DNA of 64,000 bases from JBEKUY01 sp049514555 (GTDB lineage: Bacteria; Acidobacteriota; Terriglobia; Acidiferrales; UBA7541): positions 372,001 to 436,000 of the forward strand of contig JBEKUY010000001.1 of NCBI GenBank assembly GCA_049514555.1, written 5' to 3'. Shown piece by piece: positions 8,686-16,905 of this stretch (its first letter is position 1; each line of letters begins with the position of its first letter). A program made the position numbers and the translations under genes. The notes beneath the pieces were generated by a model. The model did not search any database, was not told the origin of the DNA, and worked only from the letters and a program-made list of their open reading frames with translations.

Positions 8686-10062
8686 TCACAGATTATGCTT
8701 CTTGGCAAAGTGGCGGAAGGACCGGTAGCTCATCTTCAAGAGGTCTGCAGCGCGGGTCCGGACGCCTCCGGAGGCCTCCAATGCAGCCTGTAGATAGCGC
8801 CTCTCAAGCTCGGCCATCTGTTTCTCGAAGTCTAACCCCTCGGGAGGCACGCGCAACCCGCCATTCGACGAAGCTGCTGCCGGGACAGCGTACCCCGCGA
8901 CGCGCTCGGGCAGCACGCCAAGAGAAATCTCCCCCGAGCTCTCCAGCGCAACCGCGCGCTCCATCGTGTTCTCGAGCTCGCGGACGTTTCCCGGCCATTC
9001 GTAACTCTCCAGCCTCCTCATCGCCTCCGCCGAGATCCCCCGGACTGGTTTTCCCATGGCCTTACCAAACCGCTCCAGGAAGTGCCGTGCCAGCAAGGGG
9101 ATGTCTTCCTTCCTCTCCCGAAGCGTCGGCAAATGGATGGGAATGACGCTCAAGCGATAGAACAGGTCCTCGCGAAACTCGCCTTCCGCAATGGCTTTCT
9201 CCAGGTCCCTGTTCGTCGCCGTAATCACACGAACATCAACGTCCGTCTCTTCGTTGCTGCCAATCGGCCGCACCTTGCCCTCCTGCAGGACTCGGTACAG
9301 CTTCACCTGCATGGTCTGGCTCATGTTGCCGATCTCGTCCAGGAAGAGCGTGCCGCCGTGTGCCGCTTGAAACAGTCCCTGACGATTCTCGTTCGCGCCC
9401 GTGAAAGCGCCCTTCATGTACCCGAACAACTCCGACTCGAGCAGGGTCTCAGGGAAGGCTCCGCAGTTGATGGTGATAAACGGCTTCTGCGCGCGAGAGC
9501 TGTTTTCGTGCATGGCCCGCGCAACCAGCTCTTTCCCGGTCCCGCTCTCCCCGGTGATCAGCACCCGGCTCGTTTGGGGAGCGACCGTCTGGATCAACTC
9601 GAAAATCGCCCGCATCTTGGGACTTCCGCCGATGATGTTGTCCAACCCGGTCAGCCGCCGAAGCTCGCGCCGTAGATATCCCGCCTCTTTTTTCCAGCGC
9701 AGGTTCTCCGAGGCTTCACCCACGGCGCGGCGCAGTTGATCCACCAAGTCGTGATCCTTGATCACATACCGATCGGCTCCCGCGTTCACGGCGGCAATGG
9801 CTGTTTCCACCGTGGGCACACCGGTGATCAGCAGGAAAAAAGTATCCGGAGAAACTTCCTTCGCAAACTTCAGAAGATCCACTCCGCTCGAGCCGGGCAT
9901 CCTCACGTCGGAAATGATGATGTCAAAAATCTTCGATTCGAGACGGCGCTGGGCGGACTCGACGCTGGAGGCAATCTCCACCCGATGCCCCTCTTTGCGG
10001 AACGTGATCTCAAGGAGCTCGCAGATGGACTGCTCGTCATCCACCACCAGAATGTGCGACAT
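8686..10062 (-). CDS. pilR: PilR, sigma-54-dependent response regulator
   Basis: The 458-residue NtrC-family activator has a receiver domain (about 1-115, with DDE and phospho-acceptor Asp in IIISDVRMPG), an AAA+ domain with Walker A GESGTGKE and the sigma-54-contact loop GAFTGA, an Asp-rich Walker B (GGTLFLDEIG), and a C-terminal Fis-type helix-turn-helix (LEASGGVRTRAADLLKMSYRSFRHFAKKHNL). I use ATG 10062 because AGGTG lies 6 nt upstream; a GTG at 10071 is possible. With pilS directly upstream it should activate pilA from the sigma-54 promoter at 8431. Confidence 0.93.
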   Translation of the reverse strand: MSHILVVDDEQSICELLEITFRKEGHRVEIASSVESAQRRLESKIFDIIISDVRMPGSSGVDLLKFAKEVSPDTFFLLITGVPTVETAIAAVNAGADRYVIKDHDLVDQLRRAVGEASENLRWKKEAGYLRRELRRLTGLDNIIGGSPKMRAIFELIQTVAPQTSRVLITGESGTGKELVARAMHENSSRAQKPFITINCGAFPETLLESELFGYMKGAFTGANENRQGLFQAAHGGTLFLDEIGNMSQTMQVKLYRVLQEGKVRPIGSNEETDVDVRVITATNRDLEKAIAEGEFREDLFYRLSVIPIHLPTLRERKEDIPLLARHFLERFGKAMGKPVRGISAEAMRRLESYEWPGNVRELENTMERAVALESSGEISLGVLPERVAGYAVPAAASSNGGLRVPPEGLDFEKQMAELERRYLQAALEASGGVRTRAADLLKMSYRSFRHFAKKHNL

Positions 10063-10110
10063 GTCCGTCACCTTGCGTTAACGCCGGCCCTGCTTCTCAC
10101 CACCCCATCC

Positions 10111-11724
10111 CTAGGCCACTCGGGGCAGCTCCACGATGAACTCCGCGCCCCGGCCCCTTTCCGACACCACACGGATCTTCCCGCTATGCGCCTGCACGAT
10201 CTGATAGACAATCGACAGCCCCAGCCCCGTGCCCCCCTCAAACCCCGATTGAAGCGGCTCGAAGATCTTGGCCCTCTGCTTCGGGTCGATTCCGGTTCCG
10301 GTATCCCGGAAGGCGATGCGCACGACAAAAGGAGCTGGATCGAGCAGCACAGTCAGCGTGCCGCCATCCGGCATGGCCCGGAGGGCATTGTCGCAAAGGT
10401 TCCAGAAGACTTGCTTAATCCGGTTCGCGTCCACCCTGGCCCGTGCCGCCTGATGGTTGTAGAGCCGCTCGATCCGGTACTTCCCGTGAATGTCCGGCTT
10501 CTTCTCGATCAGCATGAGAGTCTCATCGAGCAAGGCGCGGACGTCCTCCTCGCAGAAGTTGTAGGTTTGCTCGCGAGAATAATTCAGGAAGTCGCTGATA
10601 ATTTGATTCAACCGCTCCGATTCGCGCGACACGATATTCACCAGGTGCCGCTCATCTTCCTCGAGGGGCACCAGCCGGCCGAGTTCCTTCACCGCTCCGG
10701 CCATGGCCGTCAAAGGCTGGCGTATCTCATGGGCGATGGCCGCCGATAGTCTGCCCAGCGCGGCCATCCTCTCCTTCGTGGCCACCTCCTGCTCCAACCG
10801 GTGCAGATCGGTCAGATCCTGGAAATTAAAGACGTAACCGCTGCGCTTCAGGTCGCGCGAGCGCAACGGTGACACCGAGATTCCCAGGTACCTCTGTTGG
10901 CCGTCCGCTGTCACAAAATCGATCTCCATGCGGCCGATCATTTGCCCTTCACTGTCCTTCGCCCCGGGCAGCCAAAAGGCCGGAAACAATTCCGGCAAGC
11001 GGCGCCCCTGAATTTCGTGGAAAGCATGACCGGTGATTTCCTCTCCCGTGCGGTTGAGAAGCAGGATGCGGCCATCCATGTCAGTCGTAATCAGGCCCCC
11101 GCGCATGGAATGAATAATGTCTTCATTGAACGCCTGCAGGTCGAGCAGCTCCTCCCGCTTTTCCTCGAGCTCGACTCCTTTCTTTCGCAGCGTTTGCGCA
11201 AGCAATCCGGCTAGGTAGGCGACGGCAAGAAAATAAAACAGGTTGGTCAGCAGCCAGGTCCGCAGGGCGCTTGCCGTGAGAATGGTCGCGGACGGACGTG
11301 GCAACATGCCCGCATAGGAAAGATCTGCCGCGGCGGCGAGGAGGAGAAAACTGAAACCGGCGGCGCCAAATGTGCCCAGTCTCGAAAACAAGATGCTGGC
11401 CACAATGATGACCAGAAGGTAGAGCGGAATGAAATAGCTTTCTGACAGCCCGGTCACGTACACCAGGGCTGTAATCAGCATGAGGTCGCAGATGATCTGC
11501 AGCGGGCCGTGCCAGCCCCGGTGCGGCAGCCAACGGACCAGAATCACGTGCAGGACCGCCAGGGTGATCCAAAAAACAACAAGCGGAATGAACGCCCGGC
11601 TCAGTGCGGACGTCTGCAGGTACTGGGGCAACACCACCGCCACGCCGAGGATCAATGCGATCATCAGCAGGCGGACCCGAGTCAGCCACTCGAGCCACTC
11701 CTGCGATCTGTACTTGAAGTCCAT
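10111..11724 (-). CDS. pilS: PilS, membrane sensor histidine kinase
   Basis: The 537-residue kinase has six hydrophobic helices within residues 15-180, a PAS domain (about 205-315), a HisKA segment with AIAHEIRQPLTAM holding the phospho-His, and an HATPase domain ending in GTGLGLSIVYQIV. PilS senses pilin in the membrane and phosphorylates PilR, encoded 49 bp downstream. The ATG at 11724 starts MDFKYRSQEW. A GTG 60 nt upstream would lengthen the protein, and no strong Shine-Dalgarno decides between them. Confidence 0.9.
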   Translation of the reverse strand: MDFKYRSQEWLEWLTRVRLLMIALILGVAVVLPQYLQTSALSRAFIPLVVFWITLAVLHVILVRWLPHRGWHGPLQIICDLMLITALVYVTGLSESYFIPLYLLVIIVASILFSRLGTFGAAGFSFLLLAAAADLSYAGMLPRPSATILTASALRTWLLTNLFYFLAVAYLAGLLAQTLRKKGVELEEKREELLDLQAFNEDIIHSMRGGLITTDMDGRILLLNRTGEEITGHAFHEIQGRRLPELFPAFWLPGAKDSEGQMIGRMEIDFVTADGQQRYLGISVSPLRSRDLKRSGYVFNFQDLTDLHRLEQEVATKERMAALGRLSAAIAHEIRQPLTAMAGAVKELGRLVPLEEDERHLVNIVSRESERLNQIISDFLNYSREQTYNFCEEDVRALLDETLMLIEKKPDIHGKYRIERLYNHQAARARVDANRIKQVFWNLCDNALRAMPDGGTLTVLLDPAPFVVRIAFRDTGTGIDPKQRAKIFEPLQSGFEGGTGLGLSIVYQIVQAHSGKIRVVSERGRGAEFIVELPRVA

Positions 11725-11840
11725 GAGGACTGCGGTAGTCCCTCCAGTGCGTACCGCCTCGCGCGTACCCCAGTTGCCAGCCACGGGGCGCCTTTCGGCG
11801 CCGCCGAATGGAGAGGGACCGCCGGGGAGGATTCTCCCGC

Positions 11841-13052
11841 CTAGTGACCGCTCAGCTTACCGATCAAGGAGAACAACGGCAGGTACATGGATATCACTAC
11901 ACCTCCCACGACCAAACCGAGGAACACGATCATGACCGGTTCGAGGGCCGTCAGCAGGTCTTTGACTGCGGCGTCCACTTCATCCTCGTAGAAATCCGCG
12001 ATCTTCTGAAGCATCGCGTCCATCGCGCCCGTCTGTTCCCCGACTCCGATCATCTGCGTCACCATCCCGGGGAATACTTCGCTTTCCTTCAGGGGCTCCG
12101 TCAGGGTCTTCCCAGCCTCGAGCGACTTGCGGGTCTTGTTCAAGGCCCTCTCAACGACCGCATTCCCGGCCGTCTTCGCAGTGATATCGAGCCCTTCCAG
12201 GATCGGCACACCGCTCGAGATCAGCGTGCCGAGTGTGCGCGTGAATCGCGCGACCGCGATCTTTCGAAGTAGTATCCCGATGAGCGGCAGATTCAACAAC
12301 GATGCGTCAATGGCATAGCGCCCCTGCTGCGTCCCGGACCATGCTTTCAGGGCGAGAATCACTGCCACGAACCCCACCAAGATCAACAACCCGTAAATAC
12401 TGCCGACAAAATTGCTTGCACCAATGACGATTCGAGTGGGCAAGGGCAGGTCCACACCCAAACCGGCAAACAGCGTGGCAAAAATCGGCACGACCTTCCA
12501 CAACAACAGCGTGATTACGCTCACTGCGACCGTTATCACCCCGATGGGATACACCAGCGCCGACTTTATCGCGCGCTTCAGCTTGACGTCCTTTTCGATA
12601 TAGCTGGAGAGGCGCTGCAAAATCGTGTCCAGAATACCCCCCGTCTCGCCCGCCTCCACCATGTTGACGTACAACGGATCAAATATCTTTGGCACCTGCT
12701 TCATCGAGGTCGAGAGCGTCGCACCCCCTTCCACCGACGAGCGCACGCCGATCAGCGCTTTTTGAAAGGTCTTGTTCTCTTGCTGCCCGGCTAAGATCTC
12801 GAGGCACTGCACCAGGGGCAGGCCGGCGTCAATCATCACCGAAAACTGGCGGGTAAAGATCGCCAGCTCTTTCGGGCTAACCCCGCCCCCGAACGTCGGC
12901 AGATTGAACTCCTTGCCTTTCTCCGACATCTTCGTGACGGTGATTTGCTGCCGGCGCAAGAGATTGGCCAGCTCCGTCTTATTGTTCGCGGTCAACTCGC
13001 CGCTGATGCTCGAGCCGGCGCGGTTCGTTCCTCGATAAGTGAAGACCGGCAT
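11841..13052 (-). CDS. pilC: PilC, type IV pilus platform protein
   Basis: This 403-residue GspF-family protein starts MPVFTYRGTNRAG, the usual PilC beginning, with AAGGAGG upstream. Two T2SSF repeats (FTRQFSVMIDAGLPLVQCLEIL and FTRTLGTLISSGVPILEGLDI) flank three membrane helices. It forms the inner-membrane platform for PilB/PilT. Gene order pilB-pilT-pilC-pilS-pilR-pilA matches that seen in myxobacteria, delta-proteobacteria and acidobacteria. Confidence 0.94.
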   Translation of the reverse strand: MPVFTYRGTNRAGSSISGELTANNKTELANLLRRQQITVTKMSEKGKEFNLPTFGGGVSPKELAIFTRQFSVMIDAGLPLVQCLEILAGQQENKTFQKALIGVRSSVEGGATLSTSMKQVPKIFDPLYVNMVEAGETGGILDTILQRLSSYIEKDVKLKRAIKSALVYPIGVITVAVSVITLLLWKVVPIFATLFAGLGVDLPLPTRIVIGASNFVGSIYGLLILVGFVAVILALKAWSGTQQGRYAIDASLLNLPLIGILLRKIAVARFTRTLGTLISSGVPILEGLDITAKTAGNAVVERALNKTRKSLEAGKTLTEPLKESEVFPGMVTQMIGVGEQTGAMDAMLQKIADFYEDEVDAAVKDLLTALEPVMIVFLGLVVGGVVISMYLPLFSLIGKLSGH

Positions 13053-13115
13053 GGTCGTATTCCTCCTTATTCCCTCTTTCGCAATCCCTTGGGCTGCCCG
13101 CGCCCAAACTAAAAC

Positions 13116-14231
13116 TCAGCGTCGCCCGACGGGCATTCTCCCGGTTGGCGAAACTGAGGTCACCCCGCGATTGATCATGTCCTGCAGCTCGTCCGCATTC
13201 GAAGAACGGGATAACACGGTTTCCAGAGTGACCGACTTCTGGAAATAGGCGTTCGCTAAGCCTTGGTTGAATGTCTGCATTCCGGTTTGTCCGGTTCCCG
13301 ACTGCATCGCTGAATAGATCTGGTGAATTTTGTCCTCGCGGATCAGGTTACGGATCGCCGCGTTGGGGATGAGAATTTCCATCACCATGACCCGGCCTCG
13401 GCTGTCGGAACGCGGCAGCAGGGCTTGGCACAAGATACCCTCGAGCACCATCGACAGTTGCGCGCGAACCTGCGGCTGCTGATGCGATGGAAAAACGTCC
13501 ACAATGCGGTTGATGGTGGACACGGCGGAATTCGTATGCAGCGTTGCGAAGGTCAGGTGGCCCGTTTCCGCAATCCGCAGAGCGGACTCGATTGTTTCGA
13601 GGTCGCGCATTTCTCCAATCAGGACGACATCCGGGTCTTCGCGCAATGCCGCCCGCAAGGAGTTGGCGAACGAATGGGTGTCGGAGTGGACCTCGCGCTG
13701 GTTGACCAGGCACTTCTTGTGGTTATGCAGAAATTCGATCGGATCCTCGATCGTGATCATGTGCTCTTCACGTTCGTTGTTGATCTTATCGAGCATCGCC
13801 GCGAGGGTCGTAGACTTGCCTGCCCCCGTCGGCCCGGTCACCAGAACAAGGCCCCGCGGCCTCTCGCATAGCGTCTTGACCACCTGCGGAAGACCGAGCG
13901 CCTCGAATCCCTTGATCTCCCACGGAATTGTGCGGAACACGGCACCGACTGCCCCGCGCTGATGAAAAATATTTCCGCGGAAGCGTGCGAGATTCTTCAA
14001 CCCGAAAGAAAAATCCAGCTCCAAGTTCTCTTCAAAGCGGTGCTTCTGGGAATCGGTCAGCACGCTGTACGCGAGCGACTTGGTGTCTGCTGCTGTCAGC
14101 GGCGGCATGTCGATGGGCCGCAGCCGGCCATGCACGCGGATGCGCGGAGGACTATTCGTACTCAGATGCAGGTCGCTCCCCGCCATCTCAATCATTTTTT
14201 TCAGAAGCTCGCTTAACGTGATTCCAGGCAT
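13116..14231 (-). CDS. pilT: PilT, pilus retraction ATPase
   Basis: The 371-residue hexameric ATPase has an N-terminal PAS-like domain, Walker A GPTGAGKST, Asp/His boxes, Walker B VVLIGEMRDLET and the PilT-specific AIRNLIRED motif near residue 300 that is needed for retraction. It depolymerises the pilus for twitching motility. It lies 16 bp after pilB. A short C-terminal extension follows the conserved core. Confidence 0.95.
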   Translation of the reverse strand: MPGITLSELLKKMIEMAGSDLHLSTNSPPRIRVHGRLRPIDMPPLTAADTKSLAYSVLTDSQKHRFEENLELDFSFGLKNLARFRGNIFHQRGAVGAVFRTIPWEIKGFEALGLPQVVKTLCERPRGLVLVTGPTGAGKSTTLAAMLDKINNEREEHMITIEDPIEFLHNHKKCLVNQREVHSDTHSFANSLRAALREDPDVVLIGEMRDLETIESALRIAETGHLTFATLHTNSAVSTINRIVDVFPSHQQPQVRAQLSMVLEGILCQALLPRSDSRGRVMVMEILIPNAAIRNLIREDKIHQIYSAMQSGTGQTGMQTFNQGLANAYFQKSVTLETVLSRSSNADELQDMINRGVTSVSPTGRMPVGRR

Positions 14232-14247
14232 AGCCTTGCCTTTCCGA

Positions 14248-15966
14248 TTACAAGACGGTTTCGCGTAAGACTTCTTCCAGCGTGGTCATCCCTTGCATCG
14301 CTTTCACTAGCCCGCTCCGGCGGAGTGTCAGCATGCCCTGATCAAGCGCTTTCTTCTTCAATTCCAGAGCCGAGGCGCCCACCAGAATCAATTCCCGCAA
14401 CTCGTCGTTGATCTCCATCACTTCGTAAAGTCCCGTCCGCCCTTTGTACCCGCCCTTATTGCAGGTTCCGCAGCCTTTCCCGTGGTAGATCTTCGCCTTC
14501 TTGGCTTCTTCCGGTGTGTAACCGGCATCAATGAGCGCCTGCTCCGGCACCTCCAATTCTTCTTTGCACTGCGAGCAGATTCGCCGAACCAAGCGTTGCG
14601 CGCAGATCAGATTGACCGAGGTGGCCACCAGAAACGGTTCAATGCCCATGTTCATCAGCCGGCTGATGGTCGAAGGCGCATCATTCGTGTGCAGCGTCGA
14701 GAGCACCAAGTGCCCGGTCAGAGCAGCCTTCACGGCGATCTCGGCCGTTTCGAAGTCGCGGATTTCGCCGACCAGAATGATGTTGGGATCCTGACGGAGG
14801 AAAGAGCGCAGCGCCGCCGCAAAGTTCAGACCGATTTGCTCCTTCATCTGGACCTGGTTGATGCCCGCCAACTGAAACTCCACGGGGTCTTCGGCGGTCA
14901 TGATGTTGGTTTCGAGCGTATTGAGGCGCGCCACAGACGAGTAGAGCGTATTCGTCTTCCCCGAGCCGGTTGGCCCGGTGACCAGAACCATTCCGTAGGG
15001 CCTTAGAATGTTTCGCTCGAATTTCACCAACGACTCGGATTCAAAACCGAGTTTGGTCATGTCCAGTCGCAGGTTCTCCTTATCGAGCAGCCGGAGAACG
15101 ACCTTTTCGCCGTGAATTGTCGGCACGGTCGAAACTCGAAAATCCAAGTCCTTTTTCTTGCCGTCCTGCCTGTACTTGATCATGATGCGGCCGTCTTGCG
15201 GCAGCCGCTTTTCGCTGATGTCCAACTTGGACATGATCTTGATGCGGCTCGTAATGGCGTCTTTCAGCCTCAACGGGGGATTCATCACTTGCTGCAGGAC
15301 TCCATCAATCCGGTAGCGCACCCGCAACTCTGTCTCGTATGGTTCGACGTGAATGTCGCTCGCGCCCCGTTTGACCGCATCGGTCAAAATCAGATTCACG
15401 AGCTTGATGATCGGTGCCTCTTCGGCGACCTTCTCGAGATACGCCGCATCCAGTTCCTGGTCTTCCCCGGCGGCCAGTTCGAGGTCGTCTTCCGAGCCCG
15501 TCAAGGCATCCATCACCTTGGTGAGCTCTTCCTCGCTGTCTTTCGTGCCGTAGAACTTCGCGATGGCATCTGAGATCGCCGATTCCGAAGCTACGACGGG
15601 CTCGACGTTGAAGCCGGTCATGAACTTGATGTCGTCCATGGCGAAGACGTTCGTGGGATCCGTCATCGCTATGGTCAGTGTCGAGCCCACTCGCGAAAGA
15701 GGGATGATTTGATACCGGACGGCCGTGTCCTGCGGGATGAGCTTGATCACCGAAGGATCGATCTCGTAGTACTTCAGATTGATGGAGGGAACGCCATATT
15801 GACGGGAGAGCACCCCCATGATGTCGTCGTCGCTGATGTAGCCCAACTTGGCAAGGCAGCTCCCTAGCTTGCCCCCGTTCTGGCGCTGGTAGTCCAGCGC
15901 CTTCTGGAGCTGCTCCTGAGTGATCAGGCTTTCTTTGATCAGGATTTCGCCAAGCCGGACTGACAT
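14248..15966 (-). CDS. pilB: PilB, type IV pilus assembly ATPase
   Basis: The 572-residue protein has an N-terminal T2SSE/MshEN domain (MSVRLGEILIKESLITQEQL, about 1-150), an acidic linker, and a motor domain with Walker A GPTGSGKTN, Walker B IILVGEIRDFET and a tetracysteine zinc site (CSQC ... CGTC). It drives pilin polymerisation. The ATG at 15966 is chosen because the family starts MSVRLGE; the frame runs further upstream without conserved sequence. It heads the pilB-T-C-S-R-A cluster. Confidence 0.95.
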   Translation of the reverse strand: MSVRLGEILIKESLITQEQLQKALDYQRQNGGKLGSCLAKLGYISDDDIMGVLSRQYGVPSINLKYYEIDPSVIKLIPQDTAVRYQIIPLSRVGSTLTIAMTDPTNVFAMDDIKFMTGFNVEPVVASESAISDAIAKFYGTKDSEEELTKVMDALTGSEDDLELAAGEDQELDAAYLEKVAEEAPIIKLVNLILTDAVKRGASDIHVEPYETELRVRYRIDGVLQQVMNPPLRLKDAITSRIKIMSKLDISEKRLPQDGRIMIKYRQDGKKKDLDFRVSTVPTIHGEKVVLRLLDKENLRLDMTKLGFESESLVKFERNILRPYGMVLVTGPTGSGKTNTLYSSVARLNTLETNIMTAEDPVEFQLAGINQVQMKEQIGLNFAAALRSFLRQDPNIILVGEIRDFETAEIAVKAALTGHLVLSTLHTNDAPSTISRLMNMGIEPFLVATSVNLICAQRLVRRICSQCKEELEVPEQALIDAGYTPEEAKKAKIYHGKGCGTCNKGGYKGRTGLYEVMEINDELRELILVGASALELKKKALDQGMLTLRRSGLVKAMQGMTTLEEVLRETVL

Positions 15967-16068
15967 CGCCCGCACTCTCCCTGCGCACTCGTACCCGTTG
16001 AAAACGTTAACAAAAGGGACGACCCACACGGCCATCGAATTTGCGGTCCCGTTCTGAAACCGCTAACA

Positions 16069-16106
16069 CCTGTACCTTCGTACAGGGCATCCGTACGTCG
16101 TACAGG
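16069..16106. promoter_or_regulatory. GTACAGG operator-like palindrome with an extra half-site
   Basis: CCTGTAC (16069-16075) and GTACAGG (16080-16086) form a perfect 7-bp inverted repeat around a 4-bp centre. GTACAGG occurs again at 16100-16106. The element lies between the divergent pilB and DNA-glycosylase genes, so it could bind a dimeric regulator that affects either. No regulator is identified. Confidence 0.45.
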
Positions 16107-16152
16107 TTCACACCTTGACTTGCTGGGGAGTGACCGCTATCTTGCGGCTGAG

Positions 16153-16905
16153 ATGCAATTTGCCACGGTCGCGACGCGATGCGTCACCCCGGTGACGAAA
16201 AATGTCCATCCGCCTTTGCCGGCAGATCCGCCAAACTCCTCGCAGATTCTTCGCAATTACTTCGACGCCATGTTCGCTCATCTCGGACCGCGTCACTGGT
16301 GGCCGGCCAAGACCCGGTTTGAAGTGATTGTTGGCGCGATTCTGACGCAGAATACGGCTTGGTCTAACGTCAAGCGCGCTCTCGACAATCTGCGGCGAGA
16401 GCGCCTCCTCGTTCCCGCGGCGATCGAGAGCGTCGCCACAACCCGGCTGGCCCGGCTGATTCGTCCCTCGGGATATTTCCGCCAGAAGGCCCGGAAGCTG
16501 AAGGCGTTTGCAGGATTCTTGCGCCGTGAGTACCGCGGCTCACTGCTTCGCATGTTCCGCACCCCGACGCCCGAGCTTCGTGAGAAGCTCTTGAACGTCC
16601 ACGGCGTCGGGCCGGAGACGGCCGACTCCATTCTCCTCTATGCGGGGAATCATCCGGTCTTTGTCGTAGACGCCTACACGCGCCGGATCCTCGAACGCCA
16701 CGCGCTGATTCATGCGCGCGCCGGCTACGATGAAATCCAGGACTTTTTCCAGCGCTCCCTGCCACGCGACGCGAGCCTCTTCAACGAGTACCACGCCCTG
16801 ATCGTAAACGTCGGAAAAGAGTGGTGCCGCACGAAGAACCCGCGCTGCAACGAGTGTCCCCTTCGTCCGTTCCTGCCCGAAGGCAACGGGGTGACCATTC
16901 CATGA
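16153..16905 (+). CDS. HhH-GPD DNA glycosylase (EndoIII/MagIII-like)
   Basis: About 250 residues with the base-excision-repair fold: VGAILTQNTAWSNV, the helix-hairpin-helix LNVHGVGPETADSILLY and the catalytic Asp in VDAYTRRIL. The Lys of true endonuclease III in this hairpin (GVGxKTA) is Glu here, pointing to a monofunctional glycosylase such as MagIII. The C-terminal cluster motif shows C-x6-C-x2-C but lacks the fourth Cys of a [4Fe-4S] site. The start is uncertain: ATG 16153 or 16270, neither with a clear Shine-Dalgarno. Its stop overlaps the ATG of the ntrY-like gene, so the two are translationally coupled. Confidence 0.82.
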   Translation: MQFATVATRCVTPVTKNVHPPLPADPPNSSQILRNYFDAMFAHLGPRHWWPAKTRFEVIVGAILTQNTAWSNVKRALDNLRRERLLVPAAIESVATTRLARLIRPSGYFRQKARKLKAFAGFLRREYRGSLLRMFRTPTPELREKLLNVHGVGPETADSILLYAGNHPVFVVDAYTRRILERHALIHARAGYDEIQDFFQRSLPRDASLFNEYHALIVNVGKEWCRTKNPRCNECPLRPFLPEGNGVTIP

